Of a stretch of 64,000 nt of DNA, positions 50,505 through 59,190 are shown piece by piece. The DNA is from UBA8941 sp963780545. Its GTDB lineage: Archaea > Thermoproteota > Bathyarchaeia > TCS64. Under the pieces are notes generated by a model. It saw only the letters and a program-made list of their open reading frames with translations, was not told the origin of the DNA and did no database searches. Every line of letters starts with the position of its first letter. Positions within the stretch are counted from its first letter, which is position 1. A program made the position numbers and the translations under genes. The stretch spans positions 248,001 through 312,000 of the forward strand of contig CAWACK010000008.1 of the NCBI GenBank assembly GCA_963780545.1. The letters run 5' to 3'.

Positions 50505-52152
50505 CTGCGCCCTCGTAGCCCCTCATGACAGCTACCTTAGTGTCGAGGAGAAAACTTGTGCCAAAGCCACGGAACTCGAAGGTGTCGTGGGCAGCGTTAT
50601 AGATGAATGCCTCAACGAAATTGAACATCTCATCCGCGGGCTCGTAGCCAAGTATCTCATTTATGCCGAGGACACGGCGCTTATATCTCCCTGTCTTCGG
50701 GTCATGAACTGCTGATTGGAAGAGGGCGGCGTTGAGGTTATCTACGTGGGTCTTCGGGACGCTGATTGGGTAATTGGTGAGCCTCTGGACGAGTTTTCCG
50801 ACGGATGCCGCGTGGAATGTCGCCATCGAGGCGTGGCCAGTCTGCATGGCTTGGAAGGCGATCATGCCTTCTTGGCCACGGACCTCACCCACGATGATGA
50901 AGTTCGGGCGCTGACGCAACGCAGCCTTGAGTAGTTGGAACATACTAACGGCGCCTTGTTCCTCGCTGGCTGCATTGCTGGTGTCCCTGACGACCTCCCG
51001 TATCCAGTTCTTGTGGGGACAGAAAATCTCAGGGACCTCCTCGATGCTGACTATCTTGTCGGTTCCCCTGATGAACGGCGTGATGGCTGAGAGGGTCGTA
51101 GTCTTACCGCTAGCCGTCTCACCGCATATCCAGATGCTCATGCGCTCCTCTAATATTATCCAGACGTAGGCTGCAAGTAGGGAACTCATCGTCCCCGAAG
51201 CTATGATCTCAATTATGCTAAGGGGGTTCTTCGCGAACTTACGGATGGTGAAGTTACTCCCTCGGGTGCTGACATCCTCGCCGAAGACGAGGTTGAGACG
51301 GGAACCGTCTGGCATCATAGCATCTATAATGGGGTCGCGGTGGCTCGCTGGTTTCCCGACTATCTCGCTCAGCTTGAGGGCGAACCTGTCAAGATCTTCC
51401 CCGTTCTCAAGAACAATGGATGTCTCCACGGTGCCGAAGATCTTGTGACTGATGTAGATGGGTCCGATGCCGCTGCAGTGAATGTCCTCTATATATATGT
51501 CCCTGATGTAGGGCTCAAGGATGCTCGAGCCGACCTTCTCGCAAAATACCTCGTAGCGGAGCTTCTCGTATGTTGTCTGATCGACTCTGAGTTTCTCGAT
51601 CTGCTTCCCGATGCTACCGAACAATCCCTTCTTATTCTCATCGGGTTTAATCTGATTTTTTATCTCCTCTAGCGACATCTCCTTTGCTTCAACTTTTACG
51701 ATGTTGTCGAGGACTTTGTACATGTACTCGGTTTTTTCTTCGAATGTTGTGAAGGAGACCGTGTCGTCGATGGCCATGGCGATCCTCTTTTCTATCTCTC
51801 CTAGGATCTCGTCTCGATAGACCATTATCCTGGGTTCCACGGCCTTGTAGAGAACGTTCTTAGTCTCTTTACTGGTGAGAACGTGGATGTAGATAGGGTC
51901 ACCAACCGGGTAGAGATAATTTGGGGTCTTGTTCTCAGCCATGTCCTTAGTTAGTGTCTCTGCAAGCACTGGGTAGTCCGTTGTCGTCGACATGAATTCG
52001 TTGAGATAATCGAGAAGGTTTGGATTATTCCTGAATCTGGTGTCCCAAGTCGCGTTGAACCCCTTTACCCTACTCAACCTAGAGATTAGTTCCTCTCTAT
52101 CGTAAACAGGATAGATGAGTGTCTCCGCGTGAAGCTGCTCCAATGTGCCCAT
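50362..52152 (-). CDS. arlI: archaellum motor ATPase ArlI (FlaI), main part
   Basis: ArlI is the hexameric type II/IV secretion-like ATPase that assembles and rotates the archaellum. The frame has the N-terminal domain, IYIEDIHCSGIGPIYISH, Walker A ICGETASGKTTTLS, the Asp box SIEEVPEI and Walker B IIVGEVRGQEGMIAFQAMQTGH. After YKRAEI the frame degenerates into a Pro/Arg-rich tail to 50362. The real end lies in the +1 frame (to 50280). Full product 623 residues. Confidence 0.9.
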   Translation of the reverse strand: MGTLEQLHAETLIYPVYDREELISRLSRVKGFNATWDTRFRNNPNLLDYLNEFMSTTTDYPVLAETLTKDMAENKTPNYLYPVGDPIYIHVLTSKETKNVLYKAVEPRIMVYRDEILGEIEKRIAMAIDDTVSFTTFEEKTEYMYKVLDNIVKVEAKEMSLEEIKNQIKPDENKKGLFGSIGKQIEKLRVDQTTYEKLRYEVFCEKVGSSILEPYIRDIYIEDIHCSGIGPIYISHKIFGTVETSIVLENGEDLDRFALKLSEIVGKPASHRDPIIDAMMPDGSRLNLVFGEDVSTRGSNFTIRKFAKNPLSIIEIIASGTMSSLLAAYVWIILEERMSIWICGETASGKTTTLSAITPFIRGTDKIVSIEEVPEIFCPHKNWIREVVRDTSNAASEEQGAVSMFQLLKAALRQRPNFIIVGEVRGQEGMIAFQAMQTGHASMATFHAASVGKLVQRLTNYPISVPKTHVDNLNAALFQSAVHDPKTGRYKRRVLGINEILGYEPADEMFNFVEAFIYNAAHDTFEFRGFGTSFLLDTKVAVMRGYEGADVKKIYVEMYKRAEISGVPPRPRNQELRRGYRSHPMGPKRRGGSSPQ

Positions 52153-52157
52153 TTAGG

Positions 52158-52880
52158 TCATCCCTTTGTGGCCGAGAACGGCAGTATTTTTATTCCATAT
52201 GCGGGTGAGACTTCGAATGCTATGAATTGGCCCAAGGTCTTAGAAGCGCCTTTGAGTTTGGCGACGTTGATGCTGAGGGTGTTCCTATCTCGGATGTTTC
52301 TGATTTCTAGGATTACGTGACCGTCGCAGAATGACCTTATCCGCACGATAAGTTCCGGGGGGATCGCGTATGGGTGGATTGTTATGACGAAAGTTTTCCT
52401 TAAGTTATCCACGATGAACCTGCACTGACTGAAAAAATCGAGGATATCGTTAGGCTCAGCGTGCGTGAGAATCTGAGTGATTGAGTCGATTACTATAACC
52501 TCGTACCTGGTTGATCTTTGTTTGATGAAGTTGATGATGGCAATCAGGTAATATTTCGATATCTCGCTGCTCCACTTCATGTTGGCGGTATTTAGGGAGG
52601 TTATTTTGAAACTGCCTCCAAGGTAATCGTCCGTGACGTGCCAGTTCAGTCTCTCCATATTCGATATGAGGCCCTTGCTCGTGTCTTCGGTTGTGATGTA
52701 CAATACGTTCTTCTTCGCCTGAAGAGCTCCGAATGTTATCTGCTGTGTGAATATAGTCTTACCCGAGTCGTTTGCTCCCTCCAGTAGCATTAGGCTGGGA
52801 AGGGGTAGTCCACCTATTCTACGGTCTAACTCTGGGTTTGCAAAAGTTAGTAATGCATCACTCGACTCTAGGTCACTCAT
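52158..52880 (-). CDS. arlH: archaellum KaiC-like protein ArlH (FlaH)
   Basis: ArlH is a RecA/KaiC-fold ATP-binding regulator that contacts ArlI. The 240-residue protein has Walker A MLLEGANDSGKTIFTQQ, YITTEDTSKGLI and the Walker B region YEVIVIDSITQILTHAE. A GGGTGA ribosome-binding site precedes the ATG. It lies between the arlC/D gene and arlI with gaps of 9 and 5 nt, the standard archaellum order. It is intact. Confidence 0.9.
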   Translation of the reverse strand: MSDLESSDALLTFANPELDRRIGGLPLPSLMLLEGANDSGKTIFTQQITFGALQAKKNVLYITTEDTSKGLISNMERLNWHVTDDYLGGSFKITSLNTANMKWSSEISKYYLIAIINFIKQRSTRYEVIVIDSITQILTHAEPNDILDFFSQCRFIVDNLRKTFVITIHPYAIPPELIVRIRSFCDGHVILEIRNIRDRNTLSINVAKLKGASKTLGQFIAFEVSPAYGIKILPFSATKG

Positions 52881-52889
52881 CGATTCACC

Positions 52890-53636
52890 CTAAGATCGGT
52901 TGTTTTCACCTTCTCTTGCTTTTGATACGAGTGCTAGCAGGAGGAATAACTGGGTTGGTTCCTCCTGCGGAGTCATCGGATTGTCCAGGTTCTTCAGAAG
53001 TGTTGTAATCAGGATCTTGTCCTCTACTCGAACGTTACTGAAGTAGGAGGTCCCGAAATCGAGTGTGGGCTCGGGCTCATCAATCTTCCTTGGTTTTGAC
53101 CTTACCGCATCTATTACGTCCCTGACAACTCTCGGTGATGCCCAGCCCTTGTAGAGACCCTCTGATAGTATTTGTTGGGACTGTCCTTGACCGAATCTTA
53201 GGACCAGATATTCTCCTATTAACGAGACGAAGGCCTCGTAGTAGACTCCGCTTCTACCATCTTCCAAGTATTCATCGATGATTGGGGGAGGTAGACGTAG
53301 TCTATCCTTTCCTCTTGGTATATCGTATACTTCGTCTTCTTCCTCATCTTTCTTTGAGGTTTTTGTGACTATGTTTTTCAGGTCATCTATTATTGAGGAG
53401 AGGGTTTCGGTCAACTCCTTTAGTACGGTCTCGTTTCTACCGACTCTCTCCTTAATCTGATTGACTTCTTCGGGTAGCGATTGGTATACATTTGGCTGGC
53501 CAGGATTCATTGTTTGTTGCTTTTGTTGCAATGGCGTGGAGGATTGGAAAGGCGTCTGAGAAAGGAGCGGTTGTCGGTGCCAACCTCTGCTGAGAAGCGA
53601 AGGGTGTTTGAAATTGATCCTGAGGGTGGATGTCAC
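52890..53636 (-). CDS. archaellum ArlD/E-domain protein (second part of arlC/D)
   Basis: The C-terminal 150 residues match the ArlD/E domain: EAFVSLIGEYLVLRFGQ, ILSEGLYKGWASPRVVRDVIDAV and EDKILITTLLKNLD. The centre has a coiled coil (EVNQIKERVGRNETVLKELTETL). The first 30 codons from 53636 read as nonsense. The protein probably continues from the upstream frame at 53551-53568 (APFS then QTPFQSSTPLQ). ATG 53510 is the alternative separate start but lacks a ribosome-binding site. Confidence 0.72.
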   Translation of the reverse strand: MTSTLRINFKHPSLLSRGWHRQPLLSQTPFQSSTPLQQKQQTMNPGQPNVYQSLPEEVNQIKERVGRNETVLKELTETLSSIIDDLKNIVTKTSKKDEEEDEVYDIPRGKDRLRLPPPIIDEYLEDGRSGVYYEAFVSLIGEYLVLRFGQGQSQQILSEGLYKGWASPRVVRDVIDAVRSKPRKIDEPEPTLDFGTSYFSNVRVEDKILITTLLKNLDNPMTPQEEPTQLFLLLALVSKAREGENNRS

Positions 53637-54054
53637 CCATCATAACTGGAGCCTGACCGCCAACCGTGACGATCTTGTCGGGGTCTTTCGGCTCCTCAGC
53701 CATCCTCTTCTTCGCCTCCTCTCTCTTCGCCTTATTCATCTCGTCTTCGACCTGCTCGACAGCGTTGTTAACGAGTTTATCGACCCCCATATTTCGGAGG
53801 AGGTTGAATGGGTTGTCTACATCTTGCATGAGGGTGCGGAGGTCGAGAAGTGTGCCCTTCATGGCATCGGTCATTGCCTTAAGCTCCACTTCGCTCTTGT
53901 TCATCCTCCGCTTGAGCTCCATCATTTCCACAGAGGTGTCTTCCTTCGGATCCTCCGACGTCGACTCGGCTCCTTTTTGCTTTAGATTTGAAAGCTCATT
54001 AGTCAGACTTTGCGACTGCTTATCGACCTTTGATTTATCCGAGTCGGCACTCAT
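53452..54054 (-). CDS. archaellum ArlC-like coiled-coil protein (first part of arlC/D)
   Basis: The frame encodes an acidic, Ser/Lys-rich N terminus, a helical region (VEMMELKRRMNKSEVELKAMTDAM), the ArlC-like DNPFNLLRNMG segment and a Q/P-rich linker (DIHPQDQFQTPFASQQ). After APFS it loses sense and stops at 53452. The +1 frame carries the linker on into the ArlD/E domain. Removing one base at the TTT of 53551-53568 joins both into 387 residues. Confidence 0.68.
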   Translation of the reverse strand: MSADSDKSKVDKQSQSLTNELSNLKQKGAESTSEDPKEDTSVEMMELKRRMNKSEVELKAMTDAMKGTLLDLRTLMQDVDNPFNLLRNMGVDKLVNNAVEQVEDEMNKAKREEAKKRMAEEPKDPDKIVTVGGQAPVMMGDIHPQDQFQTPFASQQRLAPTTAPFSDAFPILHAIATKATNNESWPAKCIPIATRRSQSD

Positions 54055-54060
54055 ATGAGA

Positions 54061-54264
54061 TCACACCTTGGAGAGGGTCTTAACCACCCTCAAATACGCA
54101 CGCAAAGTGCAGAGGCCGTACGTGTAGTCGTTAATTGTCTTACATATGCCGACCTGCTGCACATCGAATATCATGTGAAAGCCTAGGGAGGAGAGGTCAA
54201 GGTCAACCACAGCTACATTATTGTTAGCCGTGCAGTCTTTGATCATTCTCTCTTCTTTCATCAT
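54061..54264 (-). CDS. hypothetical small protein in the archaellum operon
   Basis: A 67-residue ORF between arlB2 and arlC/D, ending 6 nt before the next start. The sequence (VAVVDLDLSSLGFHMIFDVQQ, YGLCTLRAYLRVVK) has normal composition and one hydrophobic stretch too polar for a clear membrane helix. No family is recognised. Tight packing in the operon supports it as a gene. Confidence 0.45.
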   Translation of the reverse strand: MMKEERMIKDCTANNNVAVVDLDLSSLGFHMIFDVQQVGICKTINDYTYGLCTLRAYLRVVKTLSKV

Positions 54265-54332
54265 TCTTAATCACGACTTTGATTTTGATTCGAAAAAAGT
54301 AAAAAAAGGGAAGTTGGACGTAGCCATCACAG

Positions 54333-54929
54333 CTACATTAGTATCTGGATCGTGTTTTCGATCGCTGGTACGTTCCTCTCCAGAGTTAGCGCCGAGCCGA
54401 CTTCCGGCTTGAAGTCTAACCTGAAGGATTCGTATTGCCTTGGTTGAGCTGTGCTTGAACCGAAACCCGCAAGAGCATCAACTTTTCCGAAGTCTACGGT
54501 AACCTGCCAGCGCTCACCTGACTCTAAGAGGTTATTGCTGTTTGCTTCAACTTTGTTGAAGGTAACGCAGCCTGTCGTTGCGTTGTTGTAGATTACTGCG
54601 GTGCCCCTTGGGTTTGTGAAGGTTACCACAAGCTTCGTGGGACCCATATCGATGGGTTCTTTACCTTCAGACAGCTTAACGTAGAACGTCACGCTGTTAA
54701 CATAGTGGTTAGTTGTAGAGCAGTTTGCTATAAGGTCACCATCTGTAAGCATGGAGCTTGAAGCTTCCTGCATACCCGCGCTGATTACCGTCTGGCTTTT
54801 CTGCGCGGTTAGGAAGCCCATGTTCAAAACGACGAAGGCAAAGGCAGCAGCCGTGATGACGAACGCCACCAATATGATGGCGGTCTCAAGACCCGTCATA
54901 CCACGACGATCACTAAACATTTTCATCAC
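54333..54929 (-). CDS. arlB2: archaellin ArlB2 (FlaB)
   Basis: A structural filament subunit of 198 residues. The class III signal peptide is MMKMFSDRRG, cut by ArlK after the glycine, followed by MTGLETAIILVAFVITAAAF, the hydrophobic assembly helix. A beta-rich outer domain follows, ending ALTLERNVPAIENTIQIL. The first 45 codons are identical in DNA to the same part of arlB1. N-glycosylation sequons (NCS, NNAT) are present. Confidence 0.92.
   Translation of the reverse strand: MMKMFSDRRGMTGLETAIILVAFVITAAAFAFVVLNMGFLTAQKSQTVISAGMQEASSSMLTDGDLIANCSTTNHYVNSVTFYVKLSEGKEPIDMGPTKLVVTFTNPRGTAVIYNNATTGCVTFNKVEANSNNLLESGERWQVTVDFGKVDALAGFGSSTAQPRQYESFRLDFKPEVGSALTLERNVPAIENTIQILM
54778..54911. repeat. 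134-bp direct repeat, copy in arlB2
   Basis: Base-for-base identical to 55399-55532 in arlB1 by reading both copies side by side. It covers the archaellin signal-peptide cleavage region and N-terminal helix. The flanking coding sequence has diverged, so recent gene conversion or strong local constraint is indicated. Confidence 0.85.
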
Positions 54930-54941
54930 TTTTCATCCTCC

Positions 54942-55556
54942 TTAGTCAAGTACCTGATATATGTTCTCGATAGCGGGAACATTCCGCTCGATGGTCAGCA
55001 CTGATCCTACGATTGGTCTAACTGTAACGGTGATTGCTTCGTACTGGGTTGCATATAGGCCAGTTCCGGTTAAAGTAGTATTGGCGTTAGAAGCGGCTTG
55101 AGTAAAGTCGATGTATATTTTGAAGGTTTCCCCATTCTCGAGGATCTCATTGCCGTTACCCTGAACCTGGGTAATGGTACAAACAGTGCTATTTTTGACT
55201 CCCTGTGAGTAGAGTACACCTTGTTCGCGAGGATTCGAGTAGGTGATGACTAGTTTCTGGTCGCTGAGGTCGATGGGGGACTTACCAGCAGACAGCTTCA
55301 CGTAGAAGGTCAACTGCTGCAGCGTCTTCGCTGTAGTGTCGAACTTCGCTACAACTTCGCCGTCACAGATCATGGAACTCGTAGCCTCTTCCATGCCTGC
55401 GCTGATTACCGTCTGGCTTTTCTGCGCGGTTAGGAAGCCCATGTTCAAAACGACGAAGGCAAAGGCAGCAGCCGTGATGACGAACGCCACCAATATGATG
55501 GCGGTCTCAAGACCCGTCATACCACGACGATCCTTAACTAAACTTATCTTGTTCAT
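54942..55556 (-). CDS. arlB1: archaellin ArlB1 (FlaB)
   Basis: The first gene of the archaellum operon, 204 residues. Signal peptide MNKISLVKDRRG, then MTGLETAIILVAFVITAAAF and the shared QKSQTVISAGM helix. The outer domain ends VLTIERNVPAIENIYQVLD. It carries the sequons NST and NTT. It is probably the main filament subunit because it lies next to the promoter. Outside the conserved helix it differs clearly from ArlB2. Confidence 0.92.
   Translation of the reverse strand: MNKISLVKDRRGMTGLETAIILVAFVITAAAFAFVVLNMGFLTAQKSQTVISAGMEEATSSMICDGEVVAKFDTTAKTLQQLTFYVKLSAGKSPIDLSDQKLVITYSNPREQGVLYSQGVKNSTVCTITQVQGNGNEILENGETFKIYIDFTQAASNANTTLTGTGLYATQYEAITVTVRPIVGSVLTIERNVPAIENIYQVLD
55399..55532. repeat. 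134-bp direct repeat, copy in arlB1
   Basis: Second copy of the repeat at 54778-54911, starting at CTGATTACCG-type sequence and ending at CGACGATC in both. Recombination between the copies would fuse the two archaellin genes. Confidence 0.85.
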
Positions 55557-55954
55557 TGTGTGTCTTCATTCCTACAGCTTATTCAGCCGAGTGAAAGACC
55601 GGTTTACGGTTCACATAAGGAAATGTATGTAGTCCGACGACACACAATATTTGCTTCTTTAATACATATCACGTTTTTTTCGTCGGTAAACATACTATGA
55701 CACTTGATTTAATGTGTAATCAATAGATGTATGTCTGTTATTTAAACAAACAAGTTTTCACTCTTATGGTTGCTAGGTTTTAATCCAGTATAATACATAA
55801 TTTGGATATGGATTATACTTATTGAGTCGGATATTATCAGTATCTTCATGAGATTTTAATCTGGAAGCTGCCTTTGAATATAGGTTTAAGGTACCGCTTT
55901 AGACTCTGGTAACTATATAGGTGAAGGAAGAACCTTAGACTCGAGGCGAACAAT
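55557..55954. other. divergent intergenic region upstream of arlB1 and arlK
   Basis: About 400 AT-rich nt between the archaellum operon and the plus-strand arlK gene. AGGA before arlB1 can serve as ribosome-binding site, and CCTTATG on the minus strand (about 50 nt before the ATG) is a possible TATA element. No ORF or repeat of note was seen. Binding sites for the local winged-helix proteins would be sought here. Confidence 0.4.
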
Positions 55955-56719
55955 TTGAGCATCTTTGTGCCTGATCTAATGATATCAAGGGTTGTCCTTT
56001 CTGTCGCGATGCTCGGCTATGCCTCATATAAGGATGTGAAGACGAGGGAGGTGAGTGACGCTCTCTGGCTTCTCTTTGGAAGTATTGGGCTGCTGATTGA
56101 TGGCTATGCAATTATAACTGGAATGACGGGTTGGAGTACGATTCTTGTATCGATTGGTTTCTCGACTGCCTTCTCACTCCTAGCCGGATACTTGGGTTTC
56201 TTCGGCGGAGCGGATCTTCTCGCCTTCATAGTAATTGGTGTCTTGAACCCTATTCCTCCTCAAGTTGGGTTCGATCCCGTCTTGTTCCACCCATTACTAT
56301 TTCCACTGTCAGTGATCTCGAATTCGGTTCTGATCGCAGCCTCATCAGTAGTCGTTGTGTTAGTTGTGAATATCATGACTACCAGGAATCGCTTCGAAGG
56401 CTACACACCGATAAGCCCCTTCACTAAAATCCTTCTTCTACTCACTGGAAGAAAAAAGAAAATAGGGAACGTTAGAGGTCCGCCCTTTGAGTACCCACTA
56501 GAAAAAATAAACATAGACGGCTCGGTCAGCTTATTTGTCAGATCCAACTTTCTCGACGACAAAGCCGCTCAGGATACGTTCAATGAGCTAAAGTCGCGAG
56601 GAAGGTCAAATGTCTGGGTGTCTTATGGCCTCCCATTTCTTCTCTTCCTCGTGTTGGGGTATCTCAGTGCATTAATATTTGGTGACTTCGCGATGTGGAT
56701 TGTGAGCCACTTTCTTTAA
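55955..56719 (+). CDS. arlK: prearchaellin peptidase ArlK (FlaK)
   Basis: A membrane aspartic protease that removes class III signal peptides from archaellins. The 254-residue protein has about six membrane helices and both catalytic aspartates: one in YKDVKTREVSD after TM1, and one in GFFGGADLLAF (the GxGD-type motif, here GGAD). A cytoplasmic loop follows and a last helix ends the protein. The start is TTG at 55955; GTG 55969 is possible. It is intact, unlike the operon it serves. Confidence 0.88.
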   Translation: MSIFVPDLMISRVVLSVAMLGYASYKDVKTREVSDALWLLFGSIGLLIDGYAIITGMTGWSTILVSIGFSTAFSLLAGYLGFFGGADLLAFIVIGVLNPIPPQVGFDPVLFHPLLFPLSVISNSVLIAASSVVVVLVVNIMTTRNRFEGYTPISPFTKILLLLTGRKKKIGNVRGPPFEYPLEKINIDGSVSLFVRSNFLDDKAAQDTFNELKSRGRSNVWVSYGLPFLLFLVLGYLSALIFGDFAMWIVSHFL

Positions 56720-56798
56720 GCGGACTGTATAGTCGCACGTGTTAACATATAGATTCAAACACCATAAACTCTTTTTAAAAAAAGGAGTGATGTTTCGG

Positions 56799-57377
56799 AT
56801 GGCGAACGTGATGGATGCAACAGTACAGAAAGATTCGGTGGCTCGCATCCATTCAGTCGTCATGGACTATGAAAAGAACCTGAGCAACATCACTGATACT
56901 AATGATAAAATATCAACAATGGTCGTCGATGTCGCTGGGGAAGTTGAGACTAAAAAGTCTGAGTTGCCTTCTCTACCAAAATCCATCCTTATAGTCGACG
57001 AGAAGTACTTAACGGAGACACTAAAGATCATACTTCAGATAGTTGGCTACCACGTCGAGACGGCACTAAACGGTGTCCAAGCTCTGAAGAAGGCTATGGA
57101 TCACTTCTTCGATCTTGTAATAATGGAAGCGAATCTTCCCGACTCAGTTGGAGGGGAAATGGCACAGGTCATCAGAAATATGAACGGAAAAACTCGAATC
57201 ATATTGATGACGGGAGACGAGTATTGGGAAGAGACTATGAAGGGTGCACCAGCTGAAGTCGACGATATTCTTCTAAAGCCATTTGCGCCTGAGGAGCTCA
57301 TAGGGGCTGTAAAACGGATTTTGGGACCGAAAAGCGTCGCGAATAATGAACTAAAACTCAAACTTCCACTCGCTTAA
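56799..57377 (+). CDS. pseudo-receiver protein downstream of arlK
   Basis: An N-terminal helical region (about 55 residues) is followed by a receiver fold: ILIVDEKYLTETLK (acidic pair), DLVIMEANLPDSVGGE, IILMTGDEY and ILLKPFAPEEL. The phospho-accepting Asp is replaced by Glu (residue 110 from this start), which in response regulators can mimic the active state. The usual Thr and Lys switch residues remain. The ATG at 56799 has GGAG 11 nt before it. A motility or chemotaxis role is inferred from location. Confidence 0.8.
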   Translation: MANVMDATVQKDSVARIHSVVMDYEKNLSNITDTNDKISTMVVDVAGEVETKKSELPSLPKSILIVDEKYLTETLKIILQIVGYHVETALNGVQALKKAMDHFFDLVIMEANLPDSVGGEMAQVIRNMNGKTRIILMTGDEYWEETMKGAPAEVDDILLKPFAPEELIGAVKRILGPKSVANNELKLKLPLA

Positions 57378-57562
57378 AAGCTCCAGATTAACCAATTTGG
57401 TTTTAACCCAAGTAATCTTCCGTCTCCATCGATACACAAGCCCCAGACAATTAACGTAAAACAGGTTTAGAATTAATCTAGGATTTGATTTAACAGTTTC
57501 GCGTGTGCCTTTACTATAAACTATAAGATTGTATCATTTGATTTTGTCTAGTAAATGTTTCT

Positions 57563-58435
57563 TCAGGCAAGAGTAGCGAGAATGTAAACCCCAGCGAAAA
57601 TAATGATGGAACCAAGTATGCGCGGCTTACTATAACCCTCACCTAGTAGGGCAACGCCGAGTATGACTCCGACGACGACACTTACCTGTCTGAGGGCGAG
57701 AAGGTAATCAACCGGGGCTAGCGTCATTGCAACGAGCACGAGTATGTAGCCTCCCCTCATCAGGACTCCGGATAGAGTGATCTTGAGTTTGGTTTTACCC
57801 CACTCAGTCCTCAGACTGTTCCAGTTCCTACTCTTCAGGACTAAGGGGATCAAGGCCAGCGTTATGGCGAACTCCAGCCACAAGTCATACTGGAGGGGGT
57901 TAATAGCTGAGACTCCGAAATTATCACTCAGGGAGTAGGCGGTAGTAGCGAGGGCAGCTAGAATAGCGAAGCCAAATGCGGGGCCGGCGAAGGAGCGGAT
58001 GGGCTCGAGTAGGTTTCTTGGATGAAGTGTCCTTAGATGAAGAAGGTAGACGCCAAATAGTATCAGAAGGATACCCGCTAAACCGATAGGCGTCAGCACC
58101 TCCCCGAAGAAGACGGCGCCGATGACTGCCACAAAAAGTGGGGCGCTCCGAGCAACCGGATAGACCACACTTAGATCTCCAGCGTCGTAGGCTCGGCTTA
58201 GCGAGAGGAAATACACTGCCTCTGCAATAGCGCTGATGACTAGAAAGGGGAGGATTCTCAGAGGTAGGGACCAGTCCTTTAGCAGAATGATAAAGACGGG
58301 GAGAAGAGTGAACTGACTTGTAACGTTCATCAGCAGCATGAAGGAGTCCTTGTCTCTAGAACCCTTCGCCGAATAGTTCCAGACCGAGTGTGAGACAGCG
58401 CTCACCAGGATTAGTCCCACGGCGATAGGGTCCAT
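57563..58435 (-). CDS. EamA/DMT-superfamily transporter
   Basis: A 290-residue protein with ten predicted membrane helices in two repeated halves, typical of the drug/metabolite transporter superfamily. EamA-like features include the VYPVARSAPLFVAVIGAVFFGE end of the first half and ALRQVSVVVGVILGVALLGE in the second. Substrate unknown. It overlaps no neighbour and is divergent from thpR. Confidence 0.85.
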   Translation of the reverse strand: MDPIAVGLILVSAVSHSVWNYSAKGSRDKDSFMLLMNVTSQFTLLPVFIILLKDWSLPLRILPFLVISAIAEAVYFLSLSRAYDAGDLSVVYPVARSAPLFVAVIGAVFFGEVLTPIGLAGILLILFGVYLLHLRTLHPRNLLEPIRSFAGPAFGFAILAALATTAYSLSDNFGVSAINPLQYDLWLEFAITLALIPLVLKSRNWNSLRTEWGKTKLKITLSGVLMRGGYILVLVAMTLAPVDYLLALRQVSVVVGVILGVALLGEGYSKPRILGSIIIFAGVYILATLA

Positions 58436-58493
58436 GGTGTCTAGGCGTAATGGGGGGTTAAAATCATTAGGAGGCTCTGTTTACCTCTTACAC

Positions 58494-59057
58494 ATGGGTG
58501 ACAGATGTTTCGTGGCTGTTGACATCGACAACGCGACGCTTAAAATGGCACTTCTCCATGCCCAGCGGGTTATCGAAGCTACGGAGGCCGACTTAAAGTG
58601 TGTCGAGGAGGAGAACATCCACATCACCCTCAAGTTCCTCGGTGAGATACCCGAGGCTAAGACCATGCAGGTCGCGGATCTTGTAAGTAAAATTGCTTTC
58701 AGCTCCTTCAACCTCGATTTCCGGGGTGTCGGAGTCTTCCCTAACACTAGCCGTCCAAGCGTCGTCTGGGCTGGTGTTTCGGGTGATGTCTCTGAAATGT
58801 TAGAGGTCTTCACCGAGCTAGACCGAGGGCTTAAGACTCTCGGCTTCGAGCCTGAGAGGCGGCCATTCCAGCCACATGTGACTCTGTGCAGGGTGAGGAG
58901 CGGGAGAAATCGGGTTGAGCTGATGGAAGCAGTCAGGGGAATGGAGGATGAGGAGTTCGGTGTACTTCTCGTTAAACATATCACTTTGAAGAAGAGCTTG
59001 TTGACTAGGACAGGCCCAGTCTATATGACTGTTGCGGAGTCGAAGGCACTCCACTAG
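58494..59057 (+). CDS. thpR: RNA 2',3'-cyclic phosphodiesterase ThpR (LigT family)
   Basis: The 2H phosphoesterase has both histidine motifs, IHITLKFLGE and PHVTLCRVRSG, on a protein starting MGDRCFVAVDID (187 residues). It opens RNA 2',3'-cyclic phosphates, possibly in tRNA splicing or repair; it is often next to cca. A TATA-like TTAAAAT lies about 33 nt before the ATG, suggesting a short or absent leader. An earlier ATG at 58434 adds unconserved residues. Confidence 0.88.
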   Translation: MGDRCFVAVDIDNATLKMALLHAQRVIEATEADLKCVEEENIHITLKFLGEIPEAKTMQVADLVSKIAFSSFNLDFRGVGVFPNTSRPSVVWAGVSGDVSEMLEVFTELDRGLKTLGFEPERRPFQPHVTLCRVRSGRNRVELMEAVRGMEDEEFGVLLVKHITLKKSLLTRTGPVYMTVAESKALH

Positions 59058-59190
59058 ATATTCAGGAAAACGTTCGATTAGTTTATCTGGTTAGTCTGAA
59101 TCGTTTGGGAAGCGTGAAAGGCCGTTCCTTGACTGGTTATGAATAGGAGTAGGTAGGTATTTCAACAGTTCCCGTGTTTATGCTTCTCCA

